Origin: Balanoglossus misakiensis
Taxonomy: Eukaryota; Hemichordata
Reading direction: 5' to 3'
Length of the DNA: 64,000 nucleotides
NCBI GenBank assembly: GCA_040954595.2
Contig: CM082579.2
Span: forward strand, 15,376,001 to 15,440,000
Below, in pieces: positions 32,811 to 43,580 of this stretch. The notes beneath the pieces were generated by a model that was given only the letters and a program-made list of their open reading frames with translations, was not told where the DNA came from and made no database searches. Both the position numbers and the translations under genes were made by a program. The first letter of the stretch is position 1. Each line of letters opens with the position of its first letter.

Positions 32811-33714
32811 GTAGTCCTCCGTACATGTCTGCGTTCTCCCGGCGTTTAATACACGGCTTCCACCACATCTCTGCAAGGCTCCATGGACAAAACTGATTCG
32901 TCTGAGATCCGGATCCGGACAGCAGCTTTTCGGCCGAGATTGGATTTTATCGGGGGGAATCTTTCCCCCGTCTACCCACAAATGACTCCAAATATGATGT
33001 AATTAACTTCCGAGCCACTCGCTTTCTGATTTTCTCTTGTGTTTACCTGTTGAGATCGCCATATTGAATACAGTGAGGTTATCTCAATGGGTAAACACAA
33101 AAGTTTCAGAAAGCGAGCGGTTCGGATGTTAGAAGAAGTCAATCGCAGTTATAACCGGTTAGTAGACAGGGAAAGGATATTCTCCCGATAAAATCGAATT
33201 TCGGCGAAAAGCTCTGGTACGGATCTGGACCGCAGACGCACCAGGTTTGTCTAAGGAGCCTTAGCGTCACAATGTTCATGACAGGCTTCGCCTACCAACT
33301 CCTCTGAGTTAGCCCATACACTAGTTGTTTATTGGGAATTGGTATTGTTTATCTGACACAATTGTTCTTTCTACTCTGTATACAAAGTCACAACTTCACA
33401 ACTACCAAATGCTATTGTTCTTGAATTATGCAGTGTTACCAAATGTCACAGTTCAAACCACTGTATATAAAGAAGTATTGGCCATCCCGCCCCTCTCTCT
33501 TCATTCCAAACCTATTCCCAAGTGTACGCGGTACATTTGTTGGTGCCGACACCAGGATGTCGGGCATGGAGAGAGAGAAGAACAGCAGAAGAGGCCACCG
33601 CAGTCAAACGACCAAACTCATCCGTAGGGTTGAAGATATAAATACAGGCGAAGTTCCTCAACAGATCGTTTTCCTAAAGGCCATAATTTGAAACATGATA
33701 GAGAAACTCAAGAT

Positions 33715-34055
33715 TTCCAAGCACTGACCCTGTCAATGCTTGGAAATTTCCAGGCTCTCACATTCCCCGAGTGACTGGATATTTCCGGCCACTAACCCTG
33801 TCAGTGCTTGGAAATTTCTAGGCTCTCACATTCCCTGAGTGTCTGGAAATTTCCGACCACTGACCCTTGTCAGTGCTTGGAAATTTCTAAGCTCTCACAT
33901 TCCCTGAGTGTCTGGAAATTTCCGACCACTGACCCTTGTCAGTGCTTGGAAATTTCCAGGCTCTCACATTCCCTGAGTGTCTGGAAATTTCCGACCACTG
34001 ACCCTTGTCAGTGCTTGGAAATTTCCAGGCTCTCACATTTCCAAGCACTGACCCT
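33715..34055 (-). repeat. 69-bp minisatellite, inverted block of about 4.5 units
   Basis: The same unit as 32286-32810 in the opposite orientation (CTTGGAAATTTCC...CTCTCACATTCCC...GAGTGTCTGG). The shorter copy number shows that the two blocks expanded or contracted independently. Confidence 0.95.
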
Positions 34056-34877
34056 TCTGGAGTGACTAGCAATTTTTTGCAAATTGTACTATTAATTGAA
34101 TTCATAATTTAGTTATTAGTTTTTTTCAATGAAATATTCAAATCCATACAACCTAAAGATGGCTCCTTCATTATTTCTATGGAAATTTCACAGTTTATTC
34201 TTTTCTTTCTGCACACTCGCAAACATCTTGAAAATAATCATAGAAAAATATCGAAATATATTGTACTGTGAACAAAACACTAATTTCCTTGAAAAAAGTT
34301 TAAAAAACAGCTACTTTTCGGAAATTGGAAAATGTTTTCTATACTGTTCCCAGTAAACCAAAGGACTAAATTGCACTTTAATATTACAGCTTCATTTCAA
34401 TGCAACAGGTACACTACATCATAAGGGAACAAATATGCCAGCTCAACATTTATATAAACAGTGTCAAAATATAAGTGGCTACAAAAGCTTGTGTCCCTTC
34501 AATCCATTCTCCCACTCAGGTCAAACGTGTTACATATTAAAATTGCAATGTGCATAATATACAATTAGTCTTTTGTAAATTCAGACTGAGAAAATATGAC
34601 TGATAAACATTATCTGGCACATGTTGGTGAATGGCTGGCGTTGATGTTGTGGGTTGAAATCCGAACTATGATTATCGCGGGTACAAATCACATTTATTTT
34701 CTCAGAGACAACACGTTTGCAACTTCGGGACAGAAAGGTGAAAACGAACGTCATTAGTTCTTGGGAAAAAACTCTGAAATCAATTTCATTGAGGTCAAAT
34801 GTGTTCCAAAGGCAAACCGTTTCTGGTAAACAAATCAATGGCAAATAGTTACTTCGGCGACTTACCAATCAATCAAC

Positions 34878-35066
34878 ATGGCTGCCAAATCGTTGGATAT
34901 CCCGGTTTCATCTCGCGATCATTCTATCTTCCGATATGGCGTTGCTTGGTTAAATTCGTCTCTTCTTTGCCGACATAGTCGGGCGACAGCGGTCCAGAAG
35001 CATATACAGCGACGCCATCTTGTTTACAATGTGAAGTATCAACTGCGCATGCTCAATGGTTGTTGA
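34878..35066 (+). other. 62-codon open frame at the inner edge of the left arm, mirrored in the right arm
   Basis: From ATGGCTGCC at 34878, 62 codons are open. The mirrored segment in the right arm (minus strand, about 41345-41535) reads nearly the same peptide (SSRDHS, FRYGVAWLNSSLLCRHS), but its fourth codon is TAA and several residues differ. I do not recognise the peptide. The substitutions are spread over codon positions and one copy has a stop, so I doubt that it is coding; an ATGGCTGCC/ATGGCG-type promoter element of an old repeat is an alternative. Confidence 0.25.
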
Positions 35067-35080
35067 TTGGAAAGTGGGCA

Positions 35081-35530
35081 GAGCCTGCAAGATCCAGGGT
35101 TCGCTTGACCGGCCAAACGCGGTTATTCTCCCTGGACCAAATCATTTAAGCGTCAGGCGTAATACATCACATAATTGACTGGAAAACTAAACAGTCTTCC
35201 ACCTATATATCAACACAGTTTATTAAACCAGCACCCGCGCAAATATTCACAAGTATATGATTAAAATTGATGAAATCATTAATCGCACGGTTACAGCTGT
35301 CATAGTTTCTAATAATATTATTCACTGGTAGCGCTGACATACCATGTTGAAACTTGTCGCGGAAAACAAGATAATTGATCTTACGGTGTCATTTGTTTTT
35401 AAAAAGTGCTTAATAACTATTGATCCCATTGATATATTTTTTCCATATTTATATATTTTTCGCAAATTTTGACTGCTTGGGCTACTAATAGCATGGTGAT
35501 CACAATGGATTTACCACCTCCCAGCTGCCT
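35081..35530. other. Start of the unduplicated centre, non-coding
   Basis: No ORF of interest. The sequence leads into the TATA box at 35531. Confidence 0.4.
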
Positions 35531-35538
35531 TATAAAAG
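35531..35538 (+). promoter_or_regulatory. TATA box
   Basis: TATAAAAG about 59 bp upstream of the ATG at 35590. Start of transcription would be expected near 35560-35565, which leaves a 5' UTR of about 25-30 nt. Confidence 0.5.
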
Positions 35539-35589
35539 AATGCCTATTCTGTGGACACTAGCCTCATCGAAGACCGAACGTGTTCATCG

Positions 35590-35688
35590 ATGTTTCCATT
35601 CATGACGAACTCCAATGCAGGCGTCGCAGTCATTCTGGCTTTCACGCTGTGGGCACCTCTGGTGACAGCAATTCCCAACAAGTTGCGG
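35590..35688 (+). CDS. First coding exon of a predicted secreted protein (signal peptide)
   Basis: 33 codons from ATG 35590 to a consensus donor (CGG|GTAAGT) at 35689, phase 0. After a short polar start (MFPFMTNSN), the hydrophobic core AGVAVILAFTLWAPLV leads to TA|IP, a plausible signal-peptidase site at about residue 28. A TATA box lies at the right distance upstream. A second ATG at 35602 would give a slightly shorter leader. The frame closes within the putative intron. The rest of the gene was not found with certainty; the pentraxin-like exon 0.85 kb downstream is a candidate partner. Confidence 0.45.
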
Positions 35689-36530
35689 GTAAGTAATCAC
35701 ACAACCTATATGAGTGAAAGTTTCTTGTCATTTTCGCAACGTCAAGGTTGATATTCTCTTCTTGGATCGAAAATGTGTGACACAACAAATGAATCTGCGT
35801 GGCAGGGTCGGCTGTGTCTTTTGCTTCGAGGCATAGTCGTCAGACACACATCCCTAAGACGCGAAGCCAGCTTATCCTTTGATCAAATGGCAGCGCTATT
35901 CTAAATATTTTACAACATGCCCTAAAGGACAAACACGTGCCGCTGGAAGAGGCCAACACTCAGCAGAGACGGCAAGATGTTAACGGAGGTGAGCCCCAAC
36001 AATAAATTAATATTGTTCCTTTTATTTAGAAAACGCCGCATAATTAGCCAACCAATCATGGTTATGAGAAACCTCCAAAATACAATGTATCGATATTTAC
36101 TGCATCTGTTCATACTTCGCCCGCGCTTTAAAAACCCTATAGCTGCTAAAATTGGCATATTTTTTTCCAGAGTAAAATACTTCATATGTATATTCCCTAT
36201 TCCCTAAAATCTTCACCCGTGACCATTGAGCCATATTACTTGCATTTGCATTGGTTTGTCATAACTTGGCGTCGCATTTCACGATAGCTGCTTAGCTGCT
36301 ATTGTTTGTATGAAGGCTGATTAAATCGGTGAGGCACCGTTTTAATACATAGCATGTTCCAATTGCAACATGCAGTCACAATCGGGCATCGATAAGATGT
36401 TTATGTATACCTATCAGTAAGCTTATTTTGATGAACCAATTTAAGTTGGAAAATAAAATCATGAAAATAATGCTAAAAGTGGCAGCTTTGGAGGCTTTAA
36501 ACTACAGTTCTCCCAAATTGTCTTGACTAA

Positions 36531-36681
36531 ATGACATACATGTGGTCAAAAGTTCTGACTGCAGAAGAGGTTGCAGCTGTGGCGGGGGACTGTTCAATTG
36601 GAGGAAATATATTTACATGGAATAAAGACAATATTGAAATGGCAGCAGAAATAGTTCCTACTGAAAAGAATGCTATCTGCA
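36531..36681 (+). CDS. Pentraxin-like domain, C-terminal exon (possibly broken at its 5' side)
   Basis: The translation MWSKVLTAEEVAAVAGDCS, then GNIFTWNKDNIEMAAEI, then AICS matches the end of pentraxin/LamG-type domains, where 'W...L...E(I/V)..L...C' is followed by 'GN(V/I)..W'. It ends at a strong donor (A|GTGAGT at 36682), phase 1, so more domains would follow. Upstream, all three frames hit a stop before the nearest acceptor (CTACAG at 36507), and a shifted frame reads pentraxin-like residues (LND), hinting at a frameshift. It could be a pseudogene exon or the acceptor may be non-standard. 36230-36506 is repeat DNA related to 27320-27590. Confidence 0.5.
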
Positions 36682-37573
36682 GTGAGTATCACAACTTTAA
36701 AATGAAAGATTTTGCAAATTTAAAAAAAATATTGAGTGTTTTGACATGCGTCAGTGGTCAGTAACACACAAGCTGCATGATAAAAGGGTCACGAGAAATT
36801 GTAAGCCGCAATGTATAATGGATTAACTCCATGACCTATGCGACCTACGAACTGTGACGTACAGAATTTATTTCTACGTGTAATGCGGTCTGCGGCAGTG
36901 AGCCACAGACCGCATTGCGAGAGCAGTGAGAATTCACCACAATGCAAACTTTCTGAACGTAGGTTGATCTTCGAATGAAATATTACCTTGTCACCAGTTT
37001 TCCACATGGCTACACTGTAAAATTGGGTGACGTGTTCGTTCACAAGTGGAATAATTGTGAGTAGTAAAGCACGCGAAGTTAAGCAACGAGCACGTTTTGA
37101 AATGCGCGCAGATGATCCCAGTTTAGCAAATTCAGGCCATTGCGTGCATGCAAAATAAAATAATACTGTACCGGGGGTGAGCCTACTTTCTTTCCATACA
37201 TATACACGTATATGTTGGTTAAGGTATGTGACAAACAGTTTTCATGTAACAGCCAGTGATGCTGACCATAAAACCAGCGCAGCTGATGCTTTCATCTACA
37301 ATTTGCAACATGGACGTTTGTGTCTCTGCATGTGTCGTGCATGTTACTGCTGAACAAAAAAGATATGCGGGCACCACAGGCTGGCGAAAGCGGTGCTCAC
37401 GTGCTCTGCAAGCTGATGTTGTCACTAAATTGGCAAAGTATTGTACACATGGAGGAGTTTCTTGAGCTGTCTGTTGTATAAATGTCGGTTGTGAGTACAT
37501 TATTTTTTATTTTATTTTAATAATTTTCAAAGCCCCTATGATTGAAGCATATTATTACGACTCATCCGTTCAT

Positions 37574-37628
37574 CATTCATTCATTCATTCATTCATTCAT
37601 TCATTCATTCATTCATTCATTCATCCAT
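37574..37628. repeat. (ATTC)n microsatellite
   Basis: About 13 TCAT/ATTC units, ending with CATCCATTCAGTCAGTCA variants. Confidence 0.95.
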
Positions 37629-38022
37629 TCAGTCAGTCACTGTACCAATTGAAGACGCCCTTGTATAGGAGAATTTAGCTATGTACTGACTGTCTTTTCA
37701 TTTTTTCTTCATCCTATAGAATCTACCGACCTGGTCGCTGTCAATAACAATTCAACTCCTTAAACATCCTGTGTGTGTGAAGTCTATGAACACTGGCCAT
37801 GCATTTCAATTCAAGGACAAAATGAATGCGCAATATTTCGTTTTATCGAGAGTAATGTGCAGTGATTAAATTTGCTAGGGCTCTCTTAGCAGATTTGGAG
37901 TTAGTCATTTTGGTAGAAACTTTTCGAGATGGGAAATCTTTGGTCATCTAACCAAGTTATTTGTATTTTTGTTATATAAGACAGAGTCATTTCTATATCA
38001 TAGATGCAAGTTTAATTTATAA

Positions 38023-38098
38023 CATGAATTTGAATAAAATATTTTTTTTAAATATCACCACATGAATTTGAATAAAATATTTTTTTTAAATATCACCA
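38023..38098. repeat. Exact 38-bp tandem duplication
   Basis: Two identical copies of a 38-bp AT-rich unit beginning CATGAATTTGAATAAAATAT, head to tail. Confidence 0.95.
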
Positions 38099-40131
38099 GA
38101 TTGAAATCTTTGGAAGTTTGCACTTAGAGGGATGGCATGGCAGTTTTCCACTGTTCATATTACAAAGAATTTGGCGTCACGTGTAGATTTCATGAGTGTT
38201 CGAGTTTTGCTCTTCCCAGCCTCGTACCCACAATCCTCTGATACTTACACTTACGTCAGTTCTATAGCCGCTGACCAACTAGATTCTCCTTATGAATTGC
38301 CCAAATTATTTTTTGGTATAGTTTTGATAGTTAGTGCACGGAAACTTTTGATCGATTCACGAAATTCAAAATATGTTACATCACAAACCTCATAAAAAGG
38401 AGGCTAGAGTAGCCTGTTTGTTTTCAGGTAATTTTACAATTACCTCAATTACCTTTTTTCGAGGGAGGGGGTTAAGAAAACATACAGATTGAAATAACAA
38501 GGAAGTGGTATATCAAACCGAAACCTTATCTCAATCGTGATTCTAGAGTGTTTCCATGTCATGTGACATCCACAAAAATGTGGTATTATCTTGAAAAGAG
38601 TCCCGATTTCCCAAACTGGTTTTGCGAATGTACTTCACTTTGGAGCAATGCATGAGTACATTCGTAGAAAGATATTGCTCCACTATTTACTGACACTCCT
38701 CTTGTACTGCAAATATTACTGCATTCGGTCAGGGCAAGACAAAAGACACAGCAGAACTGCCAGAATTAAAACAGACAACTGGCAATTTCAATAAAACATG
38801 TAATAACAAATATATGTAACATTGAATGAGGTGTCCATACAGCTTGGTCATTTAAAGACCTCCAGTCATTGTGACAATGCATAAATATTTATGTACACCA
38901 TATTAAAAATTAGTTCAGGCATACCTTATACATGTATGTTTTTGACTGACCATATCCTCAGCACGCCCTTTTTTTCAAAAAGACTATCATTATTCTCTGC
39001 CAGGCAGAGAGTTGCCGCTTTCTTGTTAACAATAATATACTATTATAACATTGCATAGATTCCTGTTTGTTTCTGTCCATATCTCACAAACTGTGGTGTG
39101 CATACTGTTGAAATGACCTCAAGAAGAAAATGCCAAATGGAAAAATATTTGACATACTAACCTGTATGATAATGTTATACGGTACAATATATTTAACGGT
39201 TCCAATCCAATGTTGAGAACTAACAAAACAATTTGAGCAGAATTCATTTAAAATTAATTGCAGTTCCGTTTCACCGCATTTCATAGGATGCTGGCTAAAA
39301 TTCATACTATGGTGGATTACCTGTTATGCATTTCTTTCCCTATTTCGTCTGGCAGATTTGAGTTTGACAAGCTGTCATTTTCCTTTCAGCTCCGCAAAAT
39401 TGATGGATTTACTTTGACAGCACACAGACTGTCCATTTGTCATTGGAGATACAAGCAGCATCAGTTGCTGAACAGCTTGCAGCAGTGTTGGAAAAGAGTA
39501 CACAACACTAACTTGCAAGAGTGCTTTGGCCCTTTCTTCACACTGTCCGAAACTTGTTGTGTTACATCATTGCTTAATGAATAAGAAATACACAGGTATT
39601 TAGCGTTCTATTCAATACCTACAATAGATAAAAGGGTGTCGGTCTGTATGCGACAATCTTCAATGTTCTTATGAGCACAAGGCTTTATTCAGGGAACGTT
39701 TTACAGTAAGAATTATATGATATAAACTGAATAAGTTTGTTGTCTGTCAACTCTTCTGTCTTTGTCTTACCGATACGGTTCTAACCGCAAACACTGAGGC
39801 TTCTCTGCTCGTACACAGTATAAATCAATGGATGATAAAATGCGCCCTCTTTTGGTGAACTCTTCGTACCGCCCGACCTTCTACCTTACATTAAGGCATG
39901 TAGGGCGGTCAGGTAGATGGCAGTGTATTGCAAGCGTCTCTTGCATATTTTTTTCCGCCAGGAATGGCATACATTCGTTTTTGGCGACACCACAACTGCT
40001 GGAACTTCTCGAAAAATTGAGAGCCGGATTTCATAAATGCTCATGTTTTCCGAAGGGCTGAAAGAAGATCCAGAGTGGAATATTTAAATTTGCCTGTGGC
40101 AGACATCATAGTGGCTGCCAGTTATTCTATT

Positions 40132-40289
40132 TCTTGTGCAAGAGATAGTATCTTGTTCCAGCGAGATGTTTTCTCGTGTGCACGAGAAACATGCTATCTC
40201 GTGCATATCTCGTGCGCACGAGAAAATTGCGAGCGCACTCGTGTTCACGAGAAAATATCACATGCACACGTAAGTCGTGCGCACGAGAT
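40132..40289. repeat. Cluster of TCTCGTGCGCACGAGA palindromes
   Basis: Five near-perfect 14-16 bp palindromes (40132-40145, 40172-40187, 40208-40223, 40238-40251, 40274-40289), spaced 30-40 bp apart, with core TCGTGNNCACGA. The palindromes vary at their centres (GTGCAC, GCGC, GTTC) while the half sites stay constant. They lie 140-300 bp upstream of the ATG of the 94-aa ORF. Confidence 0.85.
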
Positions 40290-40330
40290 AAAAAAATGTG
40301 CCCTGTAGTCTTTCTTAGGACATGGTAGCG

Positions 40331-40427
40331 TGACGTCGCATTGTAATTAACGGACGATCTTGGAAATTCGGCTATTAATGGTGAATGGACTTTCGCCTCC
40401 TTCGAACAACAACAGAGACTGACGTCG
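40331..40427 (+). promoter_or_regulatory. Two CRE-like sites before the 94-aa ORF
   Basis: TGACGTCG occurs at 40331-40338 and 40420-40427, one base off the CRE/ATF palindrome TGACGTCA. The second is 6 bp upstream of the ATG at 40433. They lie in a CpG-richer patch than the surroundings. Confidence 0.35.
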
Positions 40428-40432
40428 CAACA

Positions 40433-40717
40433 ATGACAGAAAAAGTGAAGCAAATGGCCGACAAAACGAAGAGAATCGGAAAACGGGCAGGATCCTCGGC
40501 ACAGACATCTGGGAATAATACCACCACATCAAATAGAACGACGAGTAGTGCAGGACAAACCGCCACCAGTGACTATGACAACAAGTCTGAAGGCGATGCT
40601 GGCGAACCCTTGCACAATACAACTACAGTCCTGCAGAGAAATGCAGCCCAGCGCCACTCAAGATTTTCCATTCCTGGTCTGGCAGCAGCCAAAATATGTT
40701 GTTGTTTTTTCTCTTAG
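40433..40717 (+). CDS. 94-aa polar protein with Cys-rich CaaX-like C-terminus, unrecognised
   Basis: The ATG at 40433 is in good context (AACAATGA). An in-frame ATG at 40385 would add 16 residues but lies upstream of the second CRE-like site. The protein starts MTEKVKQMADKTKRIGKRAG (basic), continues as a Ser/Thr/Asn/Gly-rich low-complexity region, and ends SIPGLAAAKICCCFFS. The last four residues, CFFS, could serve as a CaaX box, with two further cysteines as palmitoylation sites, which would place it at a membrane. AATAAA follows at 40745-40750, 28 bp after the stop, and an A-run comes about 20 bp later. It may be an intronless small gene or a retrocopy. No family recognised. Confidence 0.38.
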   Translation: MTEKVKQMADKTKRIGKRAGSSAQTSGNNTTTSNRTTSSAGQTATSDYDNKSEGDAGEPLHNTTTVLQRNAAQRHSRFSIPGLAAAKICCCFFS

Positions 40718-40744
40718 AAGCGACCTCAGTCTGAGCTGCATGAG

Positions 40745-40750
40745 AATAAA
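40745..40750 (+). terminator. Polyadenylation signal AATAAA
   Basis: A canonical hexamer 28 bp after the stop of the 94-aa ORF. Confidence 0.4.
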
Positions 40751-41339
40751 CTGTAGGTTGGGAATACAACAAAAAAACACGCAGTCGCTGCGGTCAACAC
40801 GTAGCTATTAGTTTCGGTTTTATGTTCGCTACAGCTCGGAAACCAAAATGTGGTACAACTTCAAGCTACATAAACTGGAAAGCATAGTACGTGCAGAGCA
40901 GACCATGGTGACGAAAGCAGGTATTCTAGGTCGTAAGATAAAAACACGGCGCTAGAAAAACAGTCATCAAAAGTTGCACGTGTTCCCCGGCCAAAAATAA
41001 TGTAATTGTTGGCGCACAGAAAGTCCAGTCGATAAACGTTTACGCTATAGAAACTCACTCTCTCAGCAAAAGTCTGACACCCTCGTCAATGACAAAACGC
41101 AAACCGAGCTGGGTATGATCAAGTCAAACATAGGGCCAATCCCCACTCTGTGTTTTATTATTTTCCACATACGATGGTTCTAAATAAAAATGTACCTATT
41201 TGAAATGCTTACCGAGGTAAGATCATTGAAAGTTTTCAAACGTTGATGACAAATGTATAACTGATTTTTTACAAATGAATAATCGCGCACTTGCATGTTA
41301 TTTTCTCTATACCAGACACCGCGCGCGCGCCGTTGGAAA
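40751..41339. other. Non-coding end of the centre
   Basis: No gene seen. A GCGCGCGCG run (about 41322) lies next to an A-tract just before the right arm begins. Confidence 0.4.
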
Positions 41340-42066
41340 AAAAAAAACGCGGAAAATTATTGAGCATGCGCAGTCGATACTTCACAATGTAAACAAGATG
41401 GAGTCGCTGCCTATGCTTCTCGACCGCTGTCGCCTGACTATGTCGGCAAAGAAGAGACGAATTTAACCATGCAACGCCATATCGGAAGACAGAATGATCG
41501 CGAGATGAAACCAGGCTATCCAACGATTAGGCAGCCATGTTGACTGATTGGTATGTCGCCGAAGTAATTATTTGCCATTGATTTGTTTACCAGAAACGGT
41601 TTGCCTTTGGAACACATTTGGCCTCACCGAAATTGATTTCAGAGGTTTTTTCCCAAAAACTAATGACGTTCGTTTTCACCTGAGTGCGAGGATGGATTGA
41701 AGGGACACAAGCTTTTGTAGCCACCAATATTTTGACACTCTTTATATCAATGTTGAGCTGGCATATTTGCTCCAATATGATGTAGTGTACCTGTTGCATT
41801 GAAATGAAGCTGTAATAATATTACAGTGCAATCTAGTCCTTTGGGTTAATAGGAAAACGAGGTCAATAAATGACAGGTTTATTTAAATACAGGATATATT
41901 TATCACAAGCACTTATGCATATGTATGAGATACTTATTTATTTTTAATTTATTTTTTATTTTTTATTTATTTTGTACGTTCAGGTAATCATATGGATTTG
42001 TATGGAATCACATACACATTAATTGAAGACTATCATATCACAGAAGTCGAGCCGCCAGATGTGTAA

Positions 42067-42960
42067 GGTAACCATTTAGGTTTCATGACTAAGTTTGTTT
42101 AAGAATTCATAAAGCTACCCAATGAATGAATTTCCTTAAAATTTCACAAATGTGACAGAGTTTGCAGTTGTGCAAGAAAGTGTGTATTATTCACATAAGA
42201 ATTTTTTCGTATGCATTTTTCTGATGGCAATGCATTTGACTGTAAACAAATATGGATGTCAGTTAGTAGTGCTATTTTGTCAGTGAAATGGCTTCATCAT
42301 CATCCCTCCAACCAAAGTTGAAACAGAGTTGCAAATATTGCACAGCTTGAAATCATAAAATGTTGCAAAATTGAACCAACCCTTTGGTCAACGATTATGT
42401 TCTTACAGCTATTATTAGAACCAGACAGTCTCAGGGAACAAGAGACATGGGCCTGATTTGCAAGTTGAGTTAGAACTGCCTTTGCCTGCCCACGGACGCC
42501 CCAATTTCAGCAAAAATTATTGCATTAAAATATGAGTATGGAGAACTATGCTCTGTGTTTCTTTTGTTAGCTTACATAGCTGTTGTCATTCTAGTTTTTC
42601 CTCCGTCCTGTGAGCAGAGTTTCAGTTGCGAAAACCGACAGTTCTCAAAGTACAAAAGTACACCTAATTTGCCTCGGTGATGAGCATGCAGAATTTATCT
42701 GATGCTTCTTACTGGCAGAAGGACCCCACCAGTTGCAGATTGTGAATTCCATGGCACAAGGGAATTTACGCTTTGCGTTCAAATATAAATAATTAAATCC
42801 TGTAAAATTATTCTATATGTTATTTATTGATGATTCAAAAGTGTTATGACTGATTGTGTTAGAGTACCTGTATTCCATATAAGCATGCTGTCAGTGCACA
42901 TCCGATTGATAACAATTTCACATTTTTAAAAATTTGCTTCTCTGAATAATTATGAATACA
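42067..42960 (+). repeat. Repeat A, copy 3
   Basis: About 0.9 kb, starting AGGTAACCATTTAGG. It is nearly identical to copy 4 (inverted), including GACAGTTCTCAAAGTACAAA and TTACGCTTTGCGTTCAAATA, and closer to it than to copies 1 or 2. Confidence 0.85.
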
Positions 42961-43004
42961 TAAAACTTCATATGATATAAATTGTCCTGATATCGTAAAC
43001 ATTA

Positions 43005-43460
43005 AACCCCGATGCGTGGTATAAAAGACCCCCCAAATCAGTGGCGAATCTTAATGCCGTTTGACTGACAACAGACAACACCAACGATCTTGGCTCTAAT
43101 GATCTTGGCTCTATGAAAATCGGCCCAAACAGATCCAAGCATAAAGAATTACACCACACAATGACAGTGGTTGGCTTTATAAACACACACAACATAAAGT
43201 TATCGATGAAAAAGTACACGAGCTTTTGAAACAACGATGATTTTGGGAGAAATCTGGTTTCAGTGCTTTTCAGAAGCATCCCTGGGAAACAATAACCACG
43301 CCATTCAAACAGCTGTCAATCGCATAGAGGTGTAAAGTGTTCAATTATTTTCTATGTACATGAGATCAATTACACAGTTATTATGCACGACGACCACTCC
43401 CAAATAAACAACTGTACAAACACACGTTAATCCGAACCCCAGTACTTTCCGCACCGGGGT
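43005..43460. mobile_element. MITE with AACCCCG termini and TTA duplication (Harbinger-like)
   Basis: 456 bp absent from the left arm, where the site reads TTAATGTATAC after AGGCC. The ends AACCCCGATGCG and (inverted) ACCCCGGTGCGG are flanked by TTA at 43002-43004 and 43461-43463. No ORF of note. Confidence 0.75.
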
Positions 43461-43510
43461 TTAAGGCCTAATGCTAGTGTCACAACATTGATTACCAGAC
43501 CGTTTCCCTC

Positions 43511-43580
43511 TGTATGTATGTATGTATGTATGTATGTATGTATGTATGTATGTATGTATGTATGTATGTATGTATGTATG
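43511..43580. repeat. (ATGT)n microsatellite
   Basis: Seventeen ATGT units, followed by a TGTG-rich stretch to about 43660. The left-arm counterpart (30490-30540) is much shorter. Confidence 0.96.

Larger units (their letters stand above)
31753..34348. mobile_element. Fold-back element with inverted minisatellite arms
   Basis: The right arm lacks this 2.6 kb (its site reads TTTTCCTATTAACCCAAAGG, on the left-arm strand). The ends are a perfect 34-bp inverted repeat starting AACAGTATAGAAAACATTTT, flanked by CCCA at 31749-31752 and 34349-34352, a possible 4-bp target duplication. Inside, a 69-bp minisatellite array (32286-32810) is mirrored by an inverted array (33715-34055). A further inverted pair (about 32880-33060 with 33075-33260) meets at a centre near 33065. 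No transposase is encoded; ORFs on both strands in the arrays arise because 69 is divisible by 3. Confidence 0.85.
21350..35080 (+). repeat. Left arm of the large inverted duplication
   Basis: Runs antiparallel to 41340-51553. Matched blocks, left with right: 21.36-21.65 with 51.19-51.55; 22.43-22.80 with 49.65-50.04; 27.1-27.8 with 47.83-48.56; 27.9-28.7 with 46.93-47.73; 28.7-29.5 with 46.08-46.93; 29.5-30.6 with 43.46-44.6; 30.64-31.75 with 41.85-42.96; 34.36-35.08 with 41.34-41.84. By eye, similarity ranges from about 80% to above 95% (28.33-28.69 is the best block). There is no coding gene in the arm. Left-only insertions: 22798-23623, about 24745-27105, and 31753-34348. Confidence 0.88.
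36688..40131. other. Central region, mostly non-coding
   Basis: No complete gene recognised. Small frames (37256-37465, 38132-38395) have no known motif. One acceptor-like site (TTTTCCTTTCAG ending at 39389) is followed by 63 open codons to TAA, without a recognisable domain. Contains the ATTC microsatellite and a 38-bp duplication listed separately. An AGAGGGCGC word (inverted) lies at about 39843. Confidence 0.4.

Noticed and set aside
32238-32868. ORFs of 112 and 202 aa with repeated peptide units on opposite strands
   Set aside because: The 69-bp unit is a multiple of 3 with no stop in these frames, so both strands stay open. There is no start context, no domain and no conservation beyond the repeat.
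39390-39584. 63 open codons after a TTTCAG acceptor
   Set aside because: One plausible acceptor, but no recognisable domain and no partner exon, so it is kept only as a remark in the central-region entry.
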